5,637 bases of DNA from Deltaproteobacteria bacterium (GCA_023230665.1 JALNWY010000188.1:1-5637), one strand, 5' to 3'; shown: positions 1-5,512, counted from the stretch's first letter. Numbers and translations are program-made. Notes: generated by a model from the letters alone, not told the origin.

Positions 1-132
1 TAGTATGAATCATCTCAACCGTTCACCCCTATATCATAAAGCATGGGTCTTTCAAATATGCATCGATCAGGGCGCCCATTCTCTCTCAGGGTTTGATGTC
101 CATAGCTTTTTATGGAGGGCAAGGCCCGCTCT

Positions 133-414
133 ATGCCCGCGCATCGACATACTCGTGTCAAAGAGGGCGAGGGTGATTACTTCGGGATCGGCTCGGCGGA
201 TCAGGCAATAGTGAGCGCGCTGTTGCTCAAGCGGCAGCGGATCAACAAGCACGGTCTCACGCTTGCCGATGTATCCAAGAGGCTTGGAGCGAAATCACTG
301 AACTCCTATGCTCGATATGAACAAGGAACGTGCAAACCCACTATCGAAATGTTCGACCGCCTGCTTGCTGCTGTTTCTCCTGACAAGGATTTCGTGCTCG
401 TGGAATCGAGATGA
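133..414 (+). CDS. Small XRE-type helix-turn-helix protein, putative antitoxin or regulator
   Basis: This is a 93-residue protein, assuming the start at 133. An in-frame ATG at 112 would add seven residues, but it overlaps a GGAGGG motif (114-119) that could serve as ribosome binding site for 133, at a rather long 13-nt spacing. The C-terminal half, about residues 42-82, looks like a Cro/C1-type HTH domain: LTLADVSKRLGAKS is followed by NSYARYEQG, with the usual turn and recognition-helix pattern, then a helical KPTIEMFDRLLAAV segment. The N-terminal 40 residues contain a charged VKEGEGDYF stretch. Small XRE proteins of this kind are often antitoxins or autoregulators. No toxin partner can be recognised in the 130 bases upstream, which also hold no convincing attC. 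The stop overlaps the ATG of a HigA remnant (ATGA at 411-414). The family assignment is fair; the biological role is inferred. Confidence 0.7.
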   Translation: MPAHRHTRVKEGEGDYFGIGSADQAIVSALLLKRQRINKHGLTLADVSKRLGAKSLNSYARYEQGTCKPTIEMFDRLLAAVSPDKDFVLVESR

Positions 415-548
415 TCATGAAGAGGGACATGACACCGGTTGACCCAGTGTCGGGCAAGCGGTCGATCACCGCCGATACGGCGCTCAGGCTCGCTCGCTTC
501 TTCGGGACGGACGCGCAGTCGAAGATGAACATGCAGACACATATAAAT
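411..548 (+). pseudogene. higA: HigA-type antitoxin remnant with internal deletion
   Basis: An ORF starting at 411 begins with MIMKRDMTPVDP and then runs directly into GKRSITADTALRLARFFGT (about 456-512). The latter is the characteristic segment just after the HTH in HigA/VapI-type XRE antitoxins. Normally some 30 residues carrying the HPGE motif and most of the HTH would lie between these two blocks. Here they are missing, so the protein could not bind its operator in the usual way. The segment after it (SKMNMQTHINRH) is a recognisable but diverged version of the family's FWMNLQ region. The same frame then continues into transposase sequence, so the reading frame as a whole is a chance fusion. 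The 3' limit at about 548 is an estimate. No higB toxin is present beside it. The similarity comes from family knowledge; the deletion is inferred from that comparison. Confidence 0.6.
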
Positions 549-572
549 CGCCATCCACTGTCTCAACAACCA

Positions 573-1266
573 GAACCACTTCTCTTGGCCCCGGTGGTGG
601 CGGATCCGGGGAATAGCCGGGTCGTCCCCTTAGATCCGGAATTCATTATCCACCCAGGATGGGTCTGAAAAGCAGGACTGTGAATTGAATGCGGCCAAGA
701 GATGGATCTCACGCCATGCACCATTGGTCACCAAGGCAATCGTCTTGGGAGATGATCTGTTTTCGCGGGAGCCTTTCTGCCGTCAGCTGAAAGATTCAAG
801 CTTTCACTTCATCTTCGTCTGCAAGCCGGATTCCCACAAGACGCTCTCTGACTGGATAGGCCTCTTCGGTGATGAAGTCCCCACCTTTTCCTTGCGGAAG
901 TGGAACGGGCACTTCCACGAGAAAAGCTCCTACCGGCATATGAACCAGGTTCCCATCAAGGATGGGGATGATCCCCTTGCCGTGAACTGGCTCGAAATCG
1001 AGATCACAAGGACAGATACCCGGCAAGTCTTGTACCGCAACTCATTGGTCACCGATTATCCCTTGGACCGAGACAATGTCCCCCTTATCGCAACTGCCAG
1101 TCGTGCACGGTGGAAAGTCGAAAACGAGAACACCAATGTCCTGAAAAACAAAGGCTATCACCACACATTGACGATGACTGCAGAAAGCTTTTGGTCCCCG
1201 GCGTTCTCCTTCACCATCGGGCCTCTTCACGATAACGAAATATCAATATACAAGTCTTGGAATTAA
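573..1266 (+). pseudogene. DDE transposase fragment, N-terminally truncated and frameshifted
   Basis: The longest open piece (685-1266, TTG codon first) encodes VLGDDLFSREPFC, FIFVCKPDSHKTL and ARWKVENENTNVLKNKGYH. This is the pattern of the C-terminal half of an IS4-like/ISNCY-type DDE transposase: the second catalytic Asp in LGDDL and the Glu in KVENEN. Homology continues upstream in a different frame, where PVVADPGNSRVVPLDPEFI is read from about 579 in the frame that also holds the HigA remnant. It rejoins as QDGSEKQDCE from 655. One extra C in the CCC at 653-655 accounts for the shift. The N-terminal region with the first Asp is absent. After NKGYH the usual conserved tail is replaced by unrelated residues, so the 3' end is also damaged. 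Terminal inverted repeats were not identified. The exact IS family is uncertain. Confidence 0.75.
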
Positions 1267-1335
1267 ATCCTTATAATTTTAATGAAGAAATGATATAAAT
1301 ACAACAGCGAAGAAATGAGGGCGATGATAACAGAC

Positions 1336-1416
1336 ATTCAATTTTCTCTATACTGCAGTAAAAGATGCTATATAGCAACTTTTACTGCAATGATGCAGTA
1401 GAGGAAATTGTTAGGC
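1336..1416. repeat. Large palindromic structure ending in GTTAGGC core; possible degenerate attC
   Basis: Positions 1354-1389 form a 36-bp palindrome with only one A/A mismatch pair (1365 and 1378): TGCAGTAAAAG on the left, CTTTTACTGCA on the right, TGCTATATAGCA in the centre. An outer stem pairs 1340-1357 with 1394-1409, with TA (1351-1352) bulged. The motif TGCAGTA or its complement occurs four times (1351, 1354, 1383, 1394). The structure runs up to GTTAGGC at 1410-1416, which fits the integron core GTTRRRY. Read as an attC, the L boxes would be TCTATACTGC (1347-1356) and GCAGTAGA (1395-1402), 7 nt before the core. R'' would be the imperfect ATTCAAT (1336-1342). An alternative is an operator for a dimeric regulator. 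There is no T-tract, so it is unlikely to be a terminator. Confidence 0.5.
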
Positions 1417-2630
1417 TTTACTAATAAATGGAGAGCAACAAGGGCACAATGAGTGAGAAACAATCAATTAATTTCTTGCGTGGGGTTCCTGCAGAAGAAG
1501 CCTTATCGCGCCTTATTCCACTGGCATCAGAGGGATACGAGAAAGTCATCAGGCGATATGGGACGGATGTACTTCAATACGGCCATTTTACCGGGTTCAA
1601 ACCATTGCGGGAGCTGATCGGCAGGTTACATCGTGTTGATCCTGAACGGGTTATCGTCGGCAACGGCGGCCTGGAGGTAATCTCTCTTTTTTTCAAGTCT
1701 CTTCCCAGAAACAGCACCATCATTGTCGAAGAAGCAAGCTACGATCGAGCGTTACTCGATGCAATGTGCTACGGGCATCATCTGATCGGTGTTCAATTGA
1801 CACGGGGAGGGGTTGATTTGAACCAATTGAAAAATGTCGCTAAGAAGAATGCGGTTGCGGCTTTTTACGGGATACCGTTCCATCAGAATCCTACAGGTAT
1901 CAACTACACAGAAGAGAACCGGAAGGAGGTTGAACGAATTTGCCGGGAGCATGGCATCCCGTGTGTATGGGATATCTGTTATCAGGCCCTTCGGTACGAT
2001 GGAAAAGCGAATGACTCAATAGAAGTCTCGGAATGGGGACCAATTCTCACAAACTCTTTTACGAAAACGATCTCTCCGGGGACCAAGTGCGGATATATGA
2101 TCGTTCCAACTCATTATGTGGGGCATCTGTCCGGTATCATCGCCAATACACGCATAAACCCCAACCTGCCGACCCAGGCTTTCATAGCCGATTTTATCGA
2201 ATCGGGAGGATATGACGATTTCGTCAAATACTTGCGCAACCTGTACAAGCCGAAGATGGAGGCATTAAATACTGCGCTTCATAGTTTCTTCCCTGGAGCG
2301 TTTCCCGTTACAATCAGCGGCGGTTTTTTTGCCCCGCTCACCCTTGAGAATATTTCAGGTGACAAAGAAGTCTCCTTCATCGAATCCGCAAAACATGCCG
2401 GCGTGGGTGTAGCTGCTGCCTGGAATGCTTTCGCTCCCAACTGGAAGGAGGAAAAGCACAAGAAAGGTCTTTTCATCAGATTGACCTTTCCGGCTTTTCA
2501 GCCGGATAGAATTGCATGGGGTATTTCGATGCTCAAAGAAACAGCAGAGCGTCTTGCTTGATGTGGAGAAAAGCCTATCAAGGGCATGCAGGCGGACGCA
2601 GGCTGCCGCCCGCGCCGCTGATGCCCGCCG
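1411..2630 (+). mobile_element. Integron gene cassette 1 (aminotransferase cassette)
   Basis: The unit starts with TTAGGC just after a core G (1410) and ends with the G of the next core, GTTGTGC (2630-2636). In an integrated cassette the first bases derive from the cassette's own attC, so they should complement its R'' box. GCCTATC at 2573-2579 matches the expected GCCTAAC at 6 of 7 positions. The cassette holds one gene with a very short leader (about 38 nt to the preferred start) and the attC begins 12 nt after the stop, both typical of cassettes. No convincing promoter was found inside it. Confidence 0.7.
1449..2561 (+). CDS. Fold-type I PLP-dependent aminotransferase
   Basis: The product is a 370-residue class I/II aminotransferase-like enzyme, probably cytosolic, acting on an unidentified amino acid. 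Visible family features are YGHFTGFKPLRELI (about residues 44-57), the GNGGLEV cofactor-phosphate turn (71-77), NPTG (147-150), the WDICY segment supplying the Asp (175) and Tyr (178) of the PLP pocket, the SFTK motif with the Schiff-base lysine at about 206, and the carboxylate-binding Arg in FIRLTFPAF (about 344). The length is normal for a stand-alone enzyme, and the sequence most recalls the 2-aminoadipate aminotransferase (LysN)/MocR-C-terminal group, without any GntR domain. The start at 1449 is preferred over the in-frame ATG at 1428 because AAGGG at 1440-1444 sits 4 nt before it, while 1428 has no clear ribosome binding site. The gene is alone in an integron cassette, so its substrate cannot be read from neighbours. 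Confidence 0.9.
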   Translation: MSEKQSINFLRGVPAEEALSRLIPLASEGYEKVIRRYGTDVLQYGHFTGFKPLRELIGRLHRVDPERVIVGNGGLEVISLFFKSLPRNSTIIVEEASYDRALLDAMCYGHHLIGVQLTRGGVDLNQLKNVAKKNAVAAFYGIPFHQNPTGINYTEENRKEVERICREHGIPCVWDICYQALRYDGKANDSIEVSEWGPILTNSFTKTISPGTKCGYMIVPTHYVGHLSGIIANTRINPNLPTQAFIADFIESGGYDDFVKYLRNLYKPKMEALNTALHSFFPGAFPVTISGGFFAPLTLENISGDKEVSFIESAKHAGVGVAAAWNAFAPNWKEEKHKKGLFIRLTFPAFQPDRIAWGISMLKETAERLA

Positions 2631-2636
2631 TTGTGC
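2573..2636 (+). repeat. attC recombination site of cassette 1
   Basis: The box order is R'' GCCTATC (2573-2579), a 6-nt spacer, L'' ATGCAGGCGG (2586-2595), a GC-rich hairpin core, L' CCGCTGAT (2615-2622), a 7-nt spacer, and R' GTTGTGC (2630-2636). L'' and L' pair if extra G residues in L'' are left extrahelical, a recognised attC trait. The L' box and its 7-nt distance from the core are identical to those of the attC at 3327. R'' departs from RYYYAAC at one position (T for A). It probably still folds. The length, 64 bp, suits a short attC. Confidence 0.75.
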
Positions 2637-2652
2637 CTCAAGATTTACACTA

Positions 2653-2681
2653 TTGACAATGAGCCTGCATGTAATTACAAT
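2653..2681 (+). promoter_or_regulatory. Sigma-70-type promoter of mazEF
   Basis: TTGACA (2653-2658) is a perfect -35 hexamer. TACAAT (2676-2681) is a -10 hexamer with five of six consensus bases, at the optimal 17-bp spacing. It lies inside the cassette, 28 nt upstream of the mazE start, so the TA pair need not rely on an array promoter. Transcription would start around 2688-2690, giving a leader of about 20 nt. Confidence 0.8.
2670..2679. promoter_or_regulatory. Putative MazE/MazEF operator over the -10 box
   Basis: TGTAATTACA is a perfect 10-bp palindrome that overlaps the -10 hexamer. ACAATG also occurs twice in the promoter (2656-2661, 2678-2683). AbrB-type antitoxins repress their own promoters by binding palindromic sites near the -10, so autoregulation here is a reasonable inference but is not shown by the sequence alone. 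Confidence 0.45.
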
Positions 2682-2708
2682 GTTGATACATATAAAAGGA
2701 GGATGTCT

Positions 2709-2963
2709 ATGAGAGCACGCGTTGTAAGAATTGGAAATTCTCAGGGAATCCGGATCCCTAAACCCCTCCTTGAGCAAATTGGGATCATGGATGATGTTGA
2801 GCTTGAGGTGGATAATAATCAAATCATCATTCGTCCAGTATCTAACCCTCGGGAAGGTTGGAATCATGCCTTCAGATGTATGGCTGAAGAAGGTGGTGAT
2901 AGCCTAGTGATGGGTGAAGAGAATATTAACCATTCATGGGACGAGGAAGAGTGGAAATGGTAG
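2709..2963 (+). CDS. mazE: MazE-type antitoxin, SpoVT/AbrB DNA-binding domain
   Basis: This is an 84-residue antitoxin. Residues 1-46 form a swapped-hairpin AbrB fold: RARVVRIGNSQGIRIPKPLLEQ followed by VELEVDNNQIIIRPV, the signature of MazE and related antitoxins that bind the promoter as dimers. The acidic C-terminal tail, ending WDEEEWKW, is the expected toxin-binding segment that wraps the MazF dimer. ATG 2709 is chosen because AAAAGGAGG (2694-2702) lies 6 nt before it. The ATG at 2703 directly abuts that site, and longer in-frame extensions cross the promoter and the attC core. The gene overlaps mazF by 7 bp (stop TAG at 2961-2963, mazF ATG at 2957), so translation is probably coupled. 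It neutralises MazF and probably represses the operon through the palindrome at 2670. Confidence 0.9.
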   Translation: MRARVVRIGNSQGIRIPKPLLEQIGIMDDVELEVDNNQIIIRPVSNPREGWNHAFRCMAEEGGDSLVMGEENINHSWDEEEWKW

Positions 2964-3280
2964 TTAACAGGTTTGATGTTTATTTGATAAACCTCGGTCC
3001 TACAGTGGGTTCTGAGATTAAAAAGACCAGACCTTGTTTGATCATTTCACCCGATGAAATGAATCATCATATTCGGACTGTCATTGTTGCCCCCATGACC
3101 AGTGCTTCAAAAACTTACCCAACGCGGATTGCATGCAAGTTCAAAGATAAAGAAGGTCAAATTGTTTTGGATCAAATACGCACGATAGATAAAGCAAGGC
3201 TTGTAAAAAGGCTTGGTACAATTGATTCAAGTACGCAGTTAGAAGTTATCTCGGTTTTGCAGCGTCTATTTGCCTTCTGA
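2957..3280 (+). CDS. mazF: MazF-type toxin, sequence-specific endoribonuclease
   Basis: The product is a 107-residue PemK/MazF family toxin, a ribosome-independent mRNA interferase. The SH3-like barrel signature is complete: RFDVYLINLGPTVGSEIKKTRPCLI at residues 5-29 with the conserved Arg (R25) and Pro of the TRP motif, VIVAPMTS (42-49) with the catalytic-position Thr (T48), YPTRI (54-58), and IVLDQIRTID (69-78). The Arg and Thr correspond to the catalytic pair known in E. coli MazF. ATG 2957 is preferred because GAGGAAGAG (2942-2950) precedes it. An in-frame start at 2936 lies deep inside mazE. The length is normal and no lesion is seen, so the toxin should be active. The cut sequence cannot be predicted. 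The attC begins 47 nt after the stop. Confidence 0.92.
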   Translation: MVVNRFDVYLINLGPTVGSEIKKTRPCLIISPDEMNHHIRTVIVAPMTSASKTYPTRIACKFKDKEGQIVLDQIRTIDKARLVKRLGTIDSSTQLEVISVLQRLFAF

Positions 3281-3326
3281 TCCTGACTTATAGTTGGTTG
3301 CATATCAGTTATTTCATTGAAATAGG

Positions 3327-3383
3327 GCACAACAAATCAATCCAGTGGACCGGGGCTTCGCCCCAGCCGCTGATCTCAATCGT
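3327..3383 (+). repeat. attC of cassette 2, core interrupted by the group II intron
   Basis: The order is R'' GCACAAC (3327-3333), 6-nt spacer, L'' ATCCAGTGG (3340-3348), hairpin GGGGCTTCGCCCC (3352-3364), L' CCGCTGAT (3367-3374), 7-nt spacer, and core G3382-T3383. L'' pairs with L' if one C in L'' is extrahelical. On the folded bottom strand this is the extrahelical G that IntI uses to recognise attC. The core continues as TATGT at 5238-5242, after the intron, restoring GTTATGT. This is the most canonical attC in the window. The intron separates the two halves of the core by about 1.85 kb. Confidence 0.8.
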
Positions 3384-3804
3384 GTGTGCCAGGCATGGCG
3401 CAGAGCTAACGAGGTGAAAGTCCTTGCGCCAGGTAGCGGAGCCGAAGGCTAGGAGAAGGACAAGGGCGTCATCGTGAGGTGGGGTCTGGAGGAAGTCCAA
3501 TCCAAAAGCTAAGGGGCGACGAACAGGAACCGGATACGAGGTGTGACGTATATGGGACGAGTCGGCACGTGACGATAAAGTCCTCCATCCGTGAATAATG
3601 TACGTTTTATAAATCCGGCGTTTATGCGCGAGAAAGTTCTGTGTCTTACCCTGGGAGATCTGCATGATGTTCGTAAGAACTGAGGCAGGAGAGATCCGGT
3701 CTGACCGTCATGCAGGAGTCAGCAGAGGGCATAGTAGGTGGATAAATCACTGAAGGCCCGAACGGTACCCCGCGAGGGGATTGAATGAGAGGAGCAGTCA
3801 TTTC

Positions 3805-5141
3805 GTGACGAGGGATGGTAGTGCATCTGGCAAGCAGGGTATCCTGTCCTGGGCAAAGCCGGGGGATGAAACCGTCACTGGGAAACGGGAAGGAGACACT
3901 CCGGTTGAAGTTCCACAGGTAATGGAGCGGGTTCTGGAGCGAGGGAATCTGTTCCGGGCGCTTCGCCAGGTAACACGTAACAAGGGAGGTCCGGGTATAG
4001 ACGGAATGACGGTCGAGCAACTGCCCGGATATCTGAAGGAACACTGGCCACACATCAAAGCCGAGCTTTTAAGCGGGAAGTACAAACCACAGCCTGTAAA
4101 GAGGGTAGAAATACCCAAATCAGGTGGGGGAATCCGCAAGCTTGGCGTGCCGACAGTAACCGATCGACTTATTCAGCAGGCACTGATGCAGGTATTGCGG
4201 GAGGAGTGGGACACTACCTTTTCACAGAGCAGTTATGGATTCAGGCCGAGACGCTCGGCGCACCAGGCCGTAGCCTGCGCCCAGGGATATCTTAGAGAAG
4301 GATACGACTGGGTAGTAGATATAGACCTGGAGAAGTTCTTTGACCGGGTGGATCACGATGTACTGATGCACAGAGTCAGGGAGCGGATAAACGACAACCG
4401 GGTGATTAAGCTTATAAAGAGCTTTCTGAAGGCCGGAGTCAGCGTGAAAGGAGTAGTGGAACCGACGCGGGAAGGCGCTCCCCAGGGGGGACCGCTCTCG
4501 CCGCTTCTTGCGAACTTGTTATTGGATGAGTTGGATAAGGAGATGGGAGCCGGGGACATCGATTCGTCCGTTACGCCGATGACTGCAACATATACGTCAG
4601 GAGTGAGCGGGCAGGTGTTCGGGTCATGGAGAGTGTTGCTCGCTTTCTTACACGTCGATTGAAGCTGAAGGTGAATAGAGACAAGAGCGGGGTTGACCGA
4701 CCGTGGAAACGCACCTTTCTCGGATTTACATTCACCTCCGGACTGCACAAGCGCCGGATCAGCAAAGGCGCCATCGAAGGATTCAAAAAGGTGGTACGGC
4801 GATTGACGAACCGCACCAGAGGCAAGAAGATTCGCCAGGTCATAGAGGAGCTTATGGATTACCTTGTTGGTTGGAAAGGATACTATAGGTTCACGGAAGC
4901 ATTATCTCCATTACGTGATCTGGATAAATGGATCAGGCGGCGACTCAGGTGCTATGTATGGAAGCAATGGGGCAGACGTGGCTACAGAGAGCTTCGAGAA
5001 AGGAGGGTGAGTCTGGATCTGGCCTGGAACACGGCGAAGTCCGCGCATGGACCATGGCGGCTGAGTCAAAGCCCGGCCCTATCTTTTGCCCTTCCGGAAA
5101 AGTTCTTCAGCGATCTAGGTCTGCAACGCCTGGTGGCTTAG
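3805..5141 (+). pseudogene. ltrA: Group II intron reverse transcriptase/maturase, frameshifted
   Basis: Frame 1 encodes the RT N-terminal part: GPGIDGMTVEQLPGYL, the VKRVEIPKSGGGIRKLGVP block, SYGFRPRRSAHQAV, VVDIDLEKFFDRVDHD (catalytic Asp codons near 4318 and 4324) and EGAPQGGPLSPLLANLLLDELD. After about 4543 homology moves to frame 3, which gives RGHRFVRYADDCNIYV with the YADD catalytic pair at 4572-4583. It continues through FLGFTFT and the maturase X domain (LVGWKGYYRF) to the stop at 5141. One missing base within 4543-4548 explains the shift; restoring it gives a plausible E-M-x-S-R-G-H reading. As written, the frame-1 product ends at 4662 without YADD or maturase. GTG 3805 is taken as start because GAGAGGAG (3787-3794) lies 10 nt upstream; TTG 3781 and ATG 3922 are alternatives. 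No HNH endonuclease is present. A sequencing error is possible. Confidence 0.85.
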
Positions 5142-5164
5142 GGATCTTCGACTTAATCAGCCGA

Positions 5165-5237
5165 ACCGCCGTGTACGTGACCCCTACGCACGGTGGTGTG
5201 GGAGGAGAGGCACCGCGAGGGGCCTCCCTATCCCGAT
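5165..5237 (+). ncRNA. Group II intron domains V and VI
   Basis: Domain V pairs ACCGCCGTG (5165-5173) with CACGGTGGT (5189-5197) over nine base pairs including one G-U. It has a CG bulge on the 3' side and a distal loop. The distal helix is poor: after two pairs a C faces a C, where relatives usually have a clean four-pair stem. Domain VI pairs GGGAGG (5200-5205) with CCTCCC (5223-5228). A5230, seven bases before the intron's last base, is in the right place to be the branch-point adenosine. Confidence 0.7.
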
Positions 5238-5459
5238 TATGTTCATAGAGAAACTATTGGCTGAAATAAACAATTAAAGATTACTTGTATCCTAGATTCC
5301 CGGAGCATCATAACTATGTATTGATCTAACTATTCAATATGTTGAGATTTATTTACTACAGCTATCGAATTTACCCTCGTTATGACTATGATTCATAACG
5401 AGGTCGAGTTATTACTTAAGCCTCCAATAATATTGTTAGAATGATACTTCTCGTTATGA
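5238..5459. repeat. Gene-free tail with two possible attC-like sites (ORF-less cassettes)
   Basis: No gene was found between the intron end and the terminator at 5483. TCATAAC (5308-5314) and GTTATGA (5379-5385) are exact complements. Between them, ATTGAT (5320-5325) can pair with ATCGAAT (5364-5370) with one extrahelical base, and the latter ends about 7-8 nt before the core. This resembles an attC whose cassette would start at TTATGT (T3383 joined to 5238), about 143 nt without an ORF. A second TCATAAC/GTTATGA pair lies at 5393-5399 and 5453-5459, with weak inner pairing. Both putative cores are followed by C (GTTATGAC). The final base A breaks the GTTRRRY pattern. A MITE-like element is an alternative reading. 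Confidence 0.4.
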
Positions 5460-5472
5460 CCATCCGGGAATC
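5295..5472. repeat. Inverted pair of about 80-90-nt related units (MITE-like)
   Basis: The left end GATTCCCGGAGCATCATAAC (5295-5314) and the complement of the right end, GATTCCCGGATGGTCATAAC (5472 back to 5453), agree at 17 of 20 positions. Similarity continues inward in patches (TAT...TCTAAC.AT). Both arms finish with CCTCGTTATGA at the centre, so the 178 bp reads as two diverged inverted copies of one unit. No ORF is present. A short non-autonomous element or a structured transcript are both possible. Confidence 0.6.
5375..5403. repeat. Perfect 11-bp inverted repeat with 7-bp spacer
   Basis: CCTCGTTATGA (5375-5385) and TCATAACGAGG (5393-5403) are exact complements separated by CTATGAT. A third copy, CTCGTTATGA, lies at 5450-5459. 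Two inverted 11-bp arms around 6-8 bp is the geometry of a tyrosine recombinase crossover site, but it could equally be a regulator's operator. The function is not known. Confidence 0.75.
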
Positions 5473-5482
5473 CAAGTTACAA

Positions 5483-5512
5483 AAGAAATCCCCGGTACAC
5501 CGGGGATTTCTT
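5483..5512 (-). terminator. Rho-independent terminator of the tRNA transcript
   Basis: AAGAAATCCCCGG (5483-5495) pairs perfectly over 13 bp with CCGGGGATTTCTT (5500-5512) around a 4-nt loop. On the minus strand the stem is followed by a T-rich run (TTTCTTTTGT). It lies 16 nt downstream of the tRNA-Glu 3' end, so it should end that transcript. It may also work weakly on the plus strand. Confidence 0.9.

Larger units (their letters stand above)
2631..3382 (+). mobile_element. Integron gene cassette 2 (mazEF toxin-antitoxin cassette)
   Basis: The unit begins with TTGTGC at 2631-2636, immediately after the core G, and its own R'' box, GCACAAC at 3327-3333, is the exact reverse complement of the joined core GTTGTGC. 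It contains a promoter, mazE and mazF, all reading toward the attC. It ends at the core G (3382), where a group II intron begins two bases later. TA modules with their own promoters are common in sedentary chromosomal integrons and are thought to discourage loss of cassettes. That role is inferred here. Confidence 0.75.
3384..5237 (+). ncRNA. Group II intron (about 1854 nt), ORF in domain IV
   Basis: The 5' end GTGTGCCAGGCATGG fits the GUGYG intron start. The next 400 nt contain segments I recognise from a widespread bacterial group II intron lineage, including ACGAACAGGAACCGGATACGAGG (about 3512-3540) and a CTTACCCTGGGAG block. A reverse transcriptase ORF occupies the middle, followed by domain V (5165-5197) and domain VI, ending at CCCGAT (5237). 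The 5' boundary is supported by possible IBS1/EBS1 pairing: the last five exon bases ATCGT (3379-3383) are complementary to ACGAT at 3572-3576, though a 5-base match has a substantial chance of arising at random. The 3' boundary is supported because removing 3384-5237 recreates an integron core. The structural class is left open; the RT has no endonuclease domain, as in class C and some others. Confidence 0.85.

Noticed and set aside
1272..1277. TATAAT as a -10 box
   Set aside because: It is perfect on its own, but no credible -35 lies 16-18 bp upstream and the surrounding DNA is AT-rich, so it was not called a promoter.
1428..1448. Upstream ATG for the aminotransferase
   Set aside because: It would add seven residues but has no ribosome binding site; the ATG at 1449 has AAGGG close by. 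It remains possible as a minor start.
2631..2708. Extended N-terminus of MazE
   Set aside because: The extension would be coded by the attC core, the promoter and the ribosome binding site, and MazE proteins normally start at the RARVVRIGNS block.
2355..2867. 170-residue minus-strand ORF
   Set aside because: It lies opposite the aminotransferase end, the attC, the promoter and mazE, has no recognisable domain, and is best explained as an open shadow frame.
3352..3364. GGGGCTTCGCCCC hairpin as the mazEF terminator
   Set aside because: No T-tract follows on either strand. The hairpin fits better as the variable central stem of the attC, although it may slow transcription.
3309..4139. Several minus-strand ORFs of 113-135 residues
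   Set aside because: They oppose the structured intron RNA and the RT coding region, show proline- and serine-rich composition typical of antisense frames, and have no family signature.
4540..4560. Programmed ribosomal frameshift in the RT
   Set aside because: No classical slippery heptamer is seen, and related intron RTs are single ORFs, so a deletion or sequencing error is more likely.
5375..5459. CRISPR-like short repeats
   Set aside because: Only three copies exist, in alternating orientation with uneven spacing, and there are no cas genes.
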